A stretch of DNA of 34,809 nucleotides from JAKACA01 sp050010115 (GTDB lineage Bacteria > Actinomycetota > Acidimicrobiia > Acidimicrobiales > Bog-793), in the NCBI GenBank assembly GCA_050010115.1, contig JBEKLQ010000034.1:1-34809 (forward strand), in the 5' to 3' direction. The notes below the pieces were generated by a model. It saw nothing but the letters and a program-made list of their open reading frames with translations. It had not been told where the DNA came from and made no database searches. The translations under genes and the position numbers were made by a program. This document shows, one piece after another, positions 26,104 to 32,319 of the stretch. Numbering within the stretch: position 1 is the first letter of the stretch; each line of letters starts with the position of its first letter.

Positions 26104-26117
26104 GGCCGAATTCGGCC
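26104..26117. repeat. Perfect 14-bp palindrome upstream of the toxin-antitoxin pair
   Basis: GGCCGAATTCGGCC is self-complementary and lies 108 bp before the antitoxin start. It could be an operator or a remnant of an element end. No other evidence. Confidence 0.3.
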
Positions 26118-26224
26118 CAGTAGATTGCCACCGAGATTGCCAACCGACCCTCTGACTCGGGGTCAGATGTTTTGGCTCGGTCGGACACCTGTTTCGGCTT
26201 TCGAGGACTGCCGTCGACAGTAGG

Positions 26225-26398
26225 ATGACTTACGAGATGTCGAGCGAGCCCGTCGTGCCCACGCGCCTACCGAGCCTCGAGCTGCCGGTCGAGGAGTTAT
26301 TGCGTCGCGCCCGCCCTCTCCCGCCCCACGAGGAAATGCTGATCGAAGAGCTCGATGAGGCCGAGGGTCTGGCGTTTCTGGCTGCACTCAACGGGTGA
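26225..26398 (+). CDS. Small antitoxin of a VapBC-like pair
   Basis: A 57-residue acidic protein immediately before the PIN toxin. The sequence has LPSLELPVEELLRRARPL, PPHEEMLIEELDEAEG and ends AFLAALNG. It has no room for an N-terminal DNA-binding domain; it looks like a toxin-wrapping peptide with a short C-terminal helix. The first ATG (26225) lies right against its purine stretch. ATG 26237 (53 residues) has AGGA at better spacing and may be the real start. The TGA overlaps the GTG of the toxin by four bases (26395-26398), the usual coupling of such pairs. The family is assigned from context. Confidence 0.72.
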   Translation: MTYEMSSEPVVPTRLPSLELPVEELLRRARPLPPHEEMLIEELDEAEGLAFLAALNG

Positions 26399-26826
26399 GC
26401 CTGCAGCCGGGTCGCGGCCCGGTCGTGATCGACACCGATGTATACGGGGCCGAACTGGTTCCTGGCTCCAGACTCGCAGAGCTCTACCAAGCGATCATCG
26501 TCGGTAGGGCCGCGTTCATCTCCTTCCAGACTGCGGCGGAACTTCGTTACGGCGGGCTCCTGCGGAACTGGGGTGAAGCTCGAATGCGGAAGCTCGAGGC
26601 GAGGATCGCCGCTGCCGAGACGGTGCATACGGGGCCGGAGCTCGTCTTGACCTACGCCCGTCTGCGGGTCGAGTGCCAACGGATCGGACATCCTCTCGCT
26701 CAGCGGGATCACGACGCCGACCGCTGGGTAGCTGCAACGGCCGTTCGGCTCGGGATCCTGCTCGTGTCCAACGACGGCATTTTCGCAAACGTCCCAGGTC
26801 TCATGGTGGAGACCGCGGCGAGGTAG
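26395..26826 (+). CDS. PIN-domain ribonuclease toxin (VapC type)
   Basis: A 143-residue PIN-domain protein, a magnesium-dependent RNase that as a VapC toxin cuts tRNA or rRNA to stop growth. The four acidic active-site residues are visible: Asp13 (VVIDTDVYG), Glu49 (TAAELRYGG), Asp109 (DADRWVAATA) and Asp127 (VSNDGIF). Length and order match VapC. The start is GTG 26395, overlapping the antitoxin stop. It lies about 370 bp to the right of the tRNA-Arg relic, a common place for stabilising toxin-antitoxin genes of islands. Confidence 0.9.
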   Translation: MSLQPGRGPVVIDTDVYGAELVPGSRLAELYQAIIVGRAAFISFQTAAELRYGGLLRNWGEARMRKLEARIAAAETVHTGPELVLTYARLRVECQRIGHPLAQRDHDADRWVAATAVRLGILLVSNDGIFANVPGLMVETAAR

Positions 26827-26870
26827 ACATCCATGCTTCTCAGTGGTTTCGGTCCGAGGGGTTGCCGCCG

Positions 26871-26921
26871 TACAGAACGATTCAGCGTGCCTGCCCGTGC
26901 GTCGTCCGGCGTCGTTCTGTA
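26871..26921. repeat. 10-bp inverted repeat after the toxin gene
   Basis: TACAGAACGA (26871-26880) and TCGTTCTGTA (26912-26921) are perfect inverted copies separated by 31 bases, 45 bp past the toxin stop. It may be a terminator-like structure or a relic end; there is no T-tract. Confidence 0.3.
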
Positions 26922-27026
26922 TGCCTTATCCATTGATAGAGGGAACCGTCGGGGCGACGTCTGGGTGTGGACGATATGGGGGCACCTGCTCGCTGCTGAC
27001 TGCACCTGTCCGGGTGCTGGGCCTGT

Positions 27027-27293
27027 TCAGGCCGCTCGGCGGCGGACCAGCCAGACGGTTGCGGCGAGCAGGAGCAGCGAGAGCGCGAGCAGCCAGCCGT
27101 CTTCGATCCACTGGAACGGCCAGAACCGGCTGGCCGGCTGGTAGGTCGTTAATTGTGTGTAGCCGTGCTGGATGAGGTATTGCACGGGGTCGCCGAAGTG
27201 GTTGGGGTCACGGGTCCGGGTTGGAACAATCCGGACGGCATCCGAGCTGAGATCCAAGTGCCACCTGCCCGCCTCCTCAAGCCGCCAAGCCAT
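27027..27293 (-). pseudogene. C-terminal tail of a multi-spanning membrane protein (ABC-2 permease-like)
   Basis: The minus-strand translation ends with TTYQPASRFWPFQWIEDGWL and LALSLLLLAATVWLVRRRAA. This is the last loop and membrane helix seen at the end of actinobacterial membrane proteins, often annotated as ABC-2 type permeases. Only about 90 residues are plausible. Upstream the frame becomes Arg-rich and overlaps the NERD-like frame on the other strand. No other membrane segments exist here, so the gene is a truncated remnant. Confidence 0.4.
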
Positions 27294-28049
27294 CCCGGCG
27301 GTAACAGCGTGGGACCACGGGGTAGACGCATGATCGAACCGAGAGACCAAGACCCGCGCCCGGGTGTCACGGTGGCACCTCGTCGTGGAACAAGGCAGGC
27401 AGAACGTCCGTCGCCGATTGTGCTGGACCGTCCCGCTCTTCGTCATCGGCCCGGCCGGCGTCTACCTTGCCGTCGGTGTCGCCGTCACGGCTTTGAACCA
27501 TTGGTTCCAACCTGGCTTTGGCTTGCGGACGTCCGCGGCGACGCAGGTCGTCTCGAGAGCGCCGGTGGGCGGGCACGAGGCCAACGTGCTGGCGCTCTTG
27601 GCGGCATGCTTCGCCGCAATGGCCCCCGCAAGGGCATTGTGGAGCCCTCGCCAAGCGACCGAGGCCTGGTGCAAAGGAGCCGAGGGCGAGGAGAGGCTCG
27701 GCCGTCGGCTTGAAAAGCTCGATCAGCATGCCTTCCGCGTGCTCCACGACAGGCTCCTGCCGGGATCACAAGCAAACGTCGACCACCTCGTGATCGGGCC
27801 CACGGGCCCCTTCCCTGTGGACGCCAGGAACTACTCCGGCGAGCTGACGTTGTCGAAGGGGACGCTTTGGCACGGCCGTCATCCCCTCACCAAGAGGTTG
27901 GCGGTGACACGGAGGGAGGCCGAGCCAGTGTCTCAGACCTTGTCCGGTCCGTTGCCTGGGCAATCGCCCGACGTGAAGCCGGTGGCGTGCATCCTCGGCG
28001 CCGAGCTTCCTCGGCACAGATCCGGGGCGGTGAATCCGGAACCGTCACC

Positions 28050-28078
28050 TTGTCAGAGTACTTGCTCGGCTGTAATGT
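28050..28078 (+). promoter_or_regulatory. Candidate promoter of the SCP2-dehydrogenase operon
   Basis: TTGTCA (28050-28055), a 17-bp spacer and TAATGT (28073-28078) form a weak sigma-A-like promoter. Transcription would begin in the first of the two operators just downstream, so a bound repressor would block it. The -10 match is poor; this is a best guess. Confidence 0.35.
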
Positions 28079-28107
28079 TACTCGTCAGTAAGCTTACTGA
28101 CCAGTAA
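28078..28107. promoter_or_regulatory. Two tandem TetR-type operators
   Basis: TTACTCGTCAGTAA (28078-28091) and TTACTGACCAGTAA (28094-28107) share the pattern TTACT-N4-AGTAA, each a near-perfect 14-bp palindrome, 16 bp apart centre to centre. Their junction CAGTAAGCTTACTG is itself a perfect palindrome. Such pairs are bound by TetR-family regulators, many of which control acyl-CoA metabolism. The site is 24 bp before the GTG of the SCP2 gene. No TetR gene is in the window. Confidence 0.6.
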
Positions 28108-28130
28108 GAACGCAACGTGGAGGTGGCGAC

Positions 28131-28607
28131 GTGGCCGAGCACGAATTCGACATCGAATCCCTCGACCTCACCGAGATCTCCCCGCCGGACTTCGCCCGGC
28201 TGATCAAGGACATGCCCGAGCGCCAGCTCGCCGCGATCGGCACTGGGCCGTCACGAGAGCGGATCGTCGACGAGATCCTCAGCCGCATGGCGACCTCCTT
28301 CAAGCCGGAGGTCGGCGGCCGACTACGAGCCGTGATCCGCTGGCGGATCCTCGACACCGACCAGCCCGAGATCACGTTCGAGATGGACATCGCCGACCAG
28401 GCCTGCCGCCTCACGAAGGGCGTCGCTGAGCCCGAGCCCCGGCTCGTCCTGACCATGTCCACTGCCGACTTCGCGCGGCTCGCCTCCGGCAACGCGACCG
28501 GCACCGCGCTCTTCATGACGGGCCGGCTCAAGGCAGTCGGCGACCTCGGGCTCGCCGCCGGCCTCGCAAGCTACTTCGACATCCCCGTGGCCTCACATGC
28601 CCTTTGA
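28131..28607 (+). CDS. SCP2 sterol-binding domain protein
   Basis: A 158-residue soluble protein whose second half is an SCP2-like lipid-binding fold: AVIRWRILD, ITFEMDIADQACRLTKG, PRLVLTMSTADFARLASGNATGTAL (split here into PRLVLTMSTADF and GNATGTALFMTGRL) and a C-terminal LKAVGDLGLA helix. Such proteins bind fatty acids, sterols or acyl-CoA in a hydrophobic pocket. The start is GTG 28131 with GGAGG seven bases before. Its 3' end overlaps the acyl-CoA dehydrogenase by 11 bases, so the two are translated together and probably handle the same lipid substrate. Likely controlled by the tandem operator upstream. Confidence 0.8.
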   Translation: MAEHEFDIESLDLTEISPPDFARLIKDMPERQLAAIGTGPSRERIVDEILSRMATSFKPEVGGRLRAVIRWRILDTDQPEITFEMDIADQACRLTKGVAEPEPRLVLTMSTADFARLASGNATGTALFMTGRLKAVGDLGLAAGLASYFDIPVASHAL

Positions 28608-29808
28608 CCTCGAGCTCACCGACGAACAGTCCGAGCTACGCGACTGGGCGCACGGCTTCGCCGCCCAGGTGATGCGCCCGGCCGCGGCCGAATGGGACGA
28701 GCGCGAGGAGACCCCCTGGCCGGTCATCCAGGAGGCCGCCAAGATCGGCCTCTACGGCTTCGAGACGCTCGCGGAACTGTGGGGCGACACGACCGGGCTC
28801 TCGCTGCCCATCCTCAACGAGGAACTGTTCTGGGGCGACGCCGGTATCGGCATGTCGCTCCAGGGCACCACGCTCGCCGTGGCCGGCATCTACGCCAGCG
28901 GCACCCCTGACCAGATCATCGAGTGGATGCCGCAGTGCTTCGGCGACGCGACCGTCCCGAAGCTGGGCGCGTTCTGCGTCTCGGAACCCGAAGCGGGCTC
29001 CGACGTCGCCGCGATTCGGACGCGGGCCCGCTACGACCAGACCACCGACGAGTGGGTCCTCAACGGCCAGAAGGCGTGGATCACCAACGGGGGCATCGCC
29101 AACGTGCACGTCGTCGTCGCCTCCGTCGACCCCGAGCTGGGCGCGCGCGGCCAGGCTGCGTTCATCGTCCCGCCGGGAGCGAAGGGCCTGACGGGCAACC
29201 GCAAGATCAAGAAGCTGGGACTCCGCGCCTCGCACACCGCGGACGTCTTCCTCGACGACGTGCGCGTGCCGGCCGAGCTCGTGCTGGGCGGCAAGGAGAA
29301 ACTGGACGAGCGGCTGGCCCGCGCCCGCGAGGGGGGCACGGCAAGGCGACAGCACGCGATGGCCACCTTCGAGTTGTCCCGGCCGATCGTGGGCGCGCAG
29401 GCGCTTGGCATCGCGCGCGCCGCCTACGAGTACGCTCTCGACTACGCGAGCCAGCGGGTGCAGTTCGGGCGGCCGATCATCCGCAACCAGGCGATCGCGT
29501 TCGCCCTCGCCGACATGCGCATGGAGATCGACTGCGCTCGGCTGCTGATCTGGCGGGCGGCGTGGATGGGCCGCAACGGCCGTACGTTCTGCGCTGGGGA
29601 GGGCTCCATGTCCAAGCTGAAGGCGGGTGAGGTCGCCGTCGCCGCGACCGAGAAGGCCGTCCAGATCCTCGGCGGTGCCGGCTACAGCCGAGAACACCCC
29701 GTCGAGCGCTGGTACCGCGACAGCAAGATCTACACCATCTTCGAGGGCACCAGCGAGATCCAGCGGCTGGTCATCGCACGCGCCATCTCCGGACAGCCGA
29801 TCGCGTAG
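28597..29808 (+). CDS. Acyl-CoA dehydrogenase
   Basis: A 403-residue FAD-dependent acyl-CoA dehydrogenase that introduces a trans-2 double bond. It has LTDEQSELRDWAHGFA at the N-terminus and FCVSEPEAGSDVAAI (flavin and substrate contact). GQKAWITNGGIANVHVVVA is followed by the helix RVQFGRPIIRNQAIAFALADM. ILGGAGYSREHPVERWYRD and IFEGTSEIQRLVIAR are the C-terminal signature. The catalytic base is Glu383 in FEGTSEIQ. Length is normal. The region SVDPELGARGQAAFIVPPG suggests preference for medium or branched acyl chains, but this cannot be decided. ATG 28597 overlaps the SCP2 gene by 11 bases. Confidence 0.93.
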   Translation: MPFDLELTDEQSELRDWAHGFAAQVMRPAAAEWDEREETPWPVIQEAAKIGLYGFETLAELWGDTTGLSLPILNEELFWGDAGIGMSLQGTTLAVAGIYASGTPDQIIEWMPQCFGDATVPKLGAFCVSEPEAGSDVAAIRTRARYDQTTDEWVLNGQKAWITNGGIANVHVVVASVDPELGARGQAAFIVPPGAKGLTGNRKIKKLGLRASHTADVFLDDVRVPAELVLGGKEKLDERLARAREGGTARRQHAMATFELSRPIVGAQALGIARAAYEYALDYASQRVQFGRPIIRNQAIAFALADMRMEIDCARLLIWRAAWMGRNGRTFCAGEGSMSKLKAGEVAVAATEKAVQILGGAGYSREHPVERWYRDSKIYTIFEGTSEIQRLVIARAISGQPIA

Positions 29809-29897
29809 GGTGTGCGTGCCGGAAACTCAATCCTCACTGAGCTGCCACGGCGCGCCGAGTGCGCGCGGCGGAGCGAAGTGCGCCAAGCTGACCGACT

Positions 29898-29987
29898 ATC
29901 GGCCTTCGCTTCCTCTACCGGGCTGTTCGCCGCGGGCTCGAGTTGGTCGTCCTGTGCTTCCGGGCGACCGAGGCCAAGGACGTGGAG
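29898..29987 (+). pseudogene. N-terminal remnant of an integrase-core IS transposase
   Basis: The plus-strand translation IGLRFLYRAVRRGLELVVLC followed by FRATEAKDVE is the N-terminus of the same type of transposase as at 22979 (FLYRLVRRVIELL, AKDAE). The expected continuation ILVLRHQL is missing; a GC-rich hairpin starts exactly there. About 30 residues remain. It lies in the 414-bp gap between the acyl-CoA dehydrogenase and the IS3 element, and the rest of the gap holds no gene. Confidence 0.65.
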
Positions 29988-30027
29988 GCCCCCTCCCGGC
30001 GACAGTGCCCAACTGGCGGGAGGGGCC
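29987..30027. repeat. GC-rich hairpin at the truncated transposase end
   Basis: GGCCCCCTCCCG (29987-29998) pairs with CGGGAGGGGCC (30017-30027), giving a stem of about 11 bp with one bulged C and an 18-nt loop. It could end the dehydrogenase transcript, although no T-run follows. Alternatively it is the inner end of a deletion. Confidence 0.4.
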
Positions 30028-30243
30028 CCTCGCGTACAAGGAACCCCTCATCCTCGTCGTCCACATCACCGGCGACCACACCAATGCCATCGCCAATCAG
30101 CGCTGCCGAAGTGGCGCCTCAGAACGTCAGATATACCTTCCGCTTACAGCAAGCCGTCGCCCCGCTAGAAGCGCATACTGATTCATCTGCGCACGCCGGC
30201 TGGCTTCGAGAGAAGTAAGGAGGTGGGCTTGACCCGATTTGAC

Positions 30244-30284
30244 GGACATCCACCATCAGGGGCGAAGCCCCGGAAAGGATGTCC
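30244..30284 (+). promoter_or_regulatory. Nested hairpin covering the orfA ribosome binding site
   Basis: GGACATCC (30244-30251) pairs with GGATGTCC (30277-30284), and inside it GGGGC-GAA-GCCCC (30259-30271) forms a second perfect stem. The outer stem holds part of the AAAGGA ribosome binding site for ATG 30288. Such structures in IS leaders limit transposase translation from outside transcripts. Confidence 0.45.
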
Positions 30285-30287
30285 ATC

Positions 30288-30596
30288 ATGGAGAAGAACA
30301 CGGGGAAGCAGCGTCGCCCTCGTCGGTCGTTCTCGAAGGAGTTCAAGGCAGAGGTCGTCGAGCTGGTCCGCCAACCCGGCAATACCGCCGGGAGCGTGGC
30401 TCGCGATCTTGAGCTCACCGAGACGGCCGTGCGCGAGTGGGTGCGCCAGGCGGACGTCGACTCTGGTCGGCGCGACGGTCTGACGACAGCCGAGCGGGAG
30501 GAGCTCGCCAGGCTGCGCAAGGAGAACAGGGTGCTTCGCGAGGAGCGGGACATCTTGAAAAGAGCGACAGCTTTCTTCGCACGGGAGATCCGGTGA
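30288..30596 (+). CDS. IS3-family transposase OrfA (HTH protein)
   Basis: A 102-residue OrfA. RRSFSKEFKAEVVELVRQPG starts the HTH_Tnp_1 helix-turn-helix (SVARDLELTETAVREWVRQ). A leucine-zipper-like coiled coil follows (EELARLRKENRVLREERDIL) and the protein ends KRATAFFAREIR. The start is taken at ATG 30288 with AAAGGA at good spacing; ATG 30279 lies inside the leader hairpin. The TGA overlaps GTG 30593 of orfB. The A-rich TTGAAAAGAG near 30555 is a plausible -1 frameshift site that would give an OrfAB fusion. OrfA binds the IS ends. Confidence 0.9.
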   Translation: MEKNTGKQRRPRRSFSKEFKAEVVELVRQPGNTAGSVARDLELTETAVREWVRQADVDSGRRDGLTTAEREELARLRKENRVLREERDILKRATAFFAREIR

Positions 30597-31189
30597 GCGT
30601 GTACCCGTTCATCGAGGCGGAGAATGCTGGGCAGGACGGCAACGTCGCCATGGCGTGCCGCCTGCTCGAGATCTCCCGGTCCGCCTACTACGAGTGGTCC
30701 GAGCACGTGCCTTCTCGCCGCCAGCTCTCCGACGAGGAGCTCGGCGAGAAGATCGAAGCGGCCTACAAGGCGTCGAGATGCACCTACGGGGCGCCCCGGA
30801 TCGCGAAAGCGCTCCGGCGGGACGGCATCTGCGTCGGGAAGAAGCGCGTGGCGCGCATCATGTCCCAGCGCGGGCTCGCCGGGCGCTGCAAGCGGCGCTG
30901 GAAGCGCACGACCATCGCCGACCCGGAGGCTCAAAAGGCCGCCGACCTCGTCAAGAGAGTCTTCGGCCCGGGCACCGTCGAGCTCGACCGTATCTATGTC
31001 GGCGACATCACCTACCTGTGGACTTGGGAGGGCTGGATGTACCTGGCGAGCGTGATCGACCTCGGGTCGAGACGAGTCGTCGGCTGGTCGATGGCGGACC
31101 ACATGGAGGCCTCCCTCGCCTGCGACGCCCTCCAGATGGCCATCGACGCCCGTCGGACCGCAGCCGGCTTCATCTTCCACTCCGATTAA
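30593..31189 (+). pseudogene. IS3-family transposase OrfB, 5' part, truncated by insertion
   Basis: About 198 residues remain of the normal 270-290. An HTH_21 region (KIEAAYKASRCTYGAPRIAK, RVARIMSQRGLAGR) precedes the integrase core with the first catalytic Asp in VGDITYL. The frame stops at TAA in FIFHSD, immediately after the second catalytic Asp, because the inverted repeat of the three-recombinase element begins here. The expected continuation RGSQYTS is found at 34651 on the far side. It starts at GTG 30593 or by -1 frameshift from orfA. It is inactive as it stands. Confidence 0.88.
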
Positions 31190-31272
31190 GCCGAGGATCA
31201 CGCGAAGCCGAGGAACCGTGGCATCGCCGTGTGTCGACCGGTCGGGCTGAGCTGTTCCTCGGCTTAACGATC
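31179..31272 (+). repeat. Left terminal inverted repeat of the RIT element
   Basis: These 94 bases match the reverse complement of 34531-34624 at all but one position (31204). Inside are three copies of one motif: TTAAGCCGAGGA (31186-31197), AAGCCGAGGAA (31205-31215) and, inverted, TTCCTCGGCTTAA (31255-31267). The repeat is thus itself bounded by an inverted pair. The motif copies are likely recombinase binding sites. The inner edge is 6 bp from the RitC stop. The outer bases ACTCCGA double as orfB codons. Confidence 0.9.
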
Positions 31273-31278
31273 GGGCGG

Positions 31279-32319
31279 CTATCGGAGGCTGTAGAGAGCT
31301 TCGAGCCTGTCGCTGGTGAGTCCCTGATCCACTGGGTGGTCGATCGCCGGGGTCGCCGCCTCGACGGCTTGGCGCATCATGTCCACGGTGGCGAAGGCGT
31401 AGAAGGCCGCCGTGGTCGAGACGCTCTCGTGGCCGAGGAGCCGCATGATGATCGGGAGCGGGATGCCCTGCTGGTAGAGGTCCATCGCCTTGGTCTTGCG
31501 CAGCATGTGGCAGTGGACGTGCTGTGGGACCGTCGGACAGGCGCTGCGGGCGCCTAGGGCGGCCTGTTGCAGGATGGCGGCGACGCTGTCGGTCGACAGT
31601 CGACACGGTTGCCCGTGGTGCAGGCTGAAGAACAGCGGTCGCGTCACAGGCAGGGCCGCCGCATTCGGGTGGAACTCGGCGAGGTAGACCTCCAGGTGCT
31701 CGATCGTCTTGGCGGTGAGCGGAACGACGCGGGTCTTGTCGCCCTTGCCGACAAGGGTCACATGCCCGGGCTTGGCCAAGCAGACCCCTTGCAGCGTCAG
31801 GCTGGTGATCTCACCGACGCGGGCGGCAGTGTCGTAGAGCAGGATGAGCAGCATCCGGTTCCTGCGCGACTTCGCGGTGCGGCCACCGAAAGCAGCCAGG
31901 ACGGCCCGTGTCTCGGCCTCGCTGAGGTACTCGATGGGCTTCCTGGGGCTGGATGGGCCTCGCAGCGCCTGAGCCGCCTGGCTGAGAGCGATCAGGGTGA
32001 GATCCTCGTAGGAGCAGTAGGTCAGGAAAGCCTTGACGGCGCTGAGGCGCAGCGCGACGGTCCTCGGCGCGTAACGTCGCTGGTCCGACATCCAAGCCAG
32101 CCAGGACTTCAGATGCTGTCGGTCGAAGTCGTCAAAGCTGACCTCGGCGCGTTCGACGTGCTCGTGCTCGGCCAGGTAGCCGAGGAAGCACTCGAGGCTG
32201 ATTCGGTATGCCTCGATCGTCTTCGGCGACCGTCGCTGCACCGTGGGCAGGTAAACGTGCAGGTACTCCCGGGCGAAGGTGAAGAAGTCGGGAGTGTCGG
32301 TCCTCGGGTCGCGTCTCAC
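31279..32319 (-). CDS. Tyrosine recombinase, third gene of the trio (RitC-like)
   Basis: A 346-residue tyrosine-type site-specific recombinase. The N-terminal SAM-like core-binding domain spans about 15-115 (YLPTVQRRSPKTIEAYRISL, SAVKAFLTYC). The catalytic domain follows with Arg in DTAARVGEI, Lys in VGKGDKTRVVPL, HMLRK (His-x-x-Arg) and GH at 296-297. The likely nucleophile is Tyr307 in TTAAFYAF. It sits ten residues after the His; the usual spacing of nine falls on Phe306. The start GTG 32319 forms a GTGA overlap with the preceding stop. It should act with the other two recombinases on the element ends. Confidence 0.9.
   Translation of the reverse strand: MRRDPRTDTPDFFTFAREYLHVYLPTVQRRSPKTIEAYRISLECFLGYLAEHEHVERAEVSFDDFDRQHLKSWLAWMSDQRRYAPRTVALRLSAVKAFLTYCSYEDLTLIALSQAAQALRGPSSPRKPIEYLSEAETRAVLAAFGGRTAKSRRNRMLLILLYDTAARVGEITSLTLQGVCLAKPGHVTLVGKGDKTRVVPLTAKTIEHLEVYLAEFHPNAAALPVTRPLFFSLHHGQPCRLSTDSVAAILQQAALGARSACPTVPQHVHCHMLRKTKAMDLYQQGIPLPIIMRLLGHESVSTTAAFYAFATVDMMRQAVEAATPAIDHPVDQGLTSDRLEALYSLR

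Larger units (their letters stand above)
25565..26224. other. Non-coding region holding a tRNA fragment and a palindrome
   Basis: The 660 bp between the acyltransferase and the toxin-antitoxin pair have only short frames with no recognisable product. The contents I can support are the tRNA-Arg 3'-half relic at 25975-26018 and the GGCCGAATTCGGCC palindrome at 26104-26117, both listed separately. The rest looks like decayed sequence. Confidence 0.45.
27364..28107 (+). pseudogene. NERD-domain membrane protein, decayed at the C-terminus
   Basis: The 247-residue frame has two hydrophobic segments (about 20-45 and 72-92). A NERD (nuclease-related) start follows: GAEGEERLGRRLEKL, HDRLLPGSQANVDHLVIGPT and FPVDARNYSGEL, with the expected Asp of VDA and Lys-to-Arg at the usual DAKNY. 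After about residue 180 the sequence no longer follows the family. The last codons (KLTDQ and stop) fall in the tandem operator of the next operon, so the 3' end is run-on rather than a true C-terminus. Start GTG 27364 is uncertain. It is probably non-functional. Confidence 0.5.
30224..31180 (+). mobile_element. IS3-family insertion sequence, left part (interrupted)
   Basis: The element begins with the end sequence GTGGGCTTGACCCGATTTGA at 30224, of which a solo copy exists at 6950-6975. It carries orfA and orfB in -1 relation. The right end is missing here because a three-recombinase element is inserted at orfB codons for His-Ser-Asp. The transposase resumes at 34645 and runs past the window, so the full IS would include DNA outside it. 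Confidence 0.85.

Noticed and set aside
30119..31606. A 495-residue minus-strand frame across the IS3 element
   Set aside because: It spans orfA, orfB and the RIT end antisense, and its translation is low-complexity. It is a shadow.
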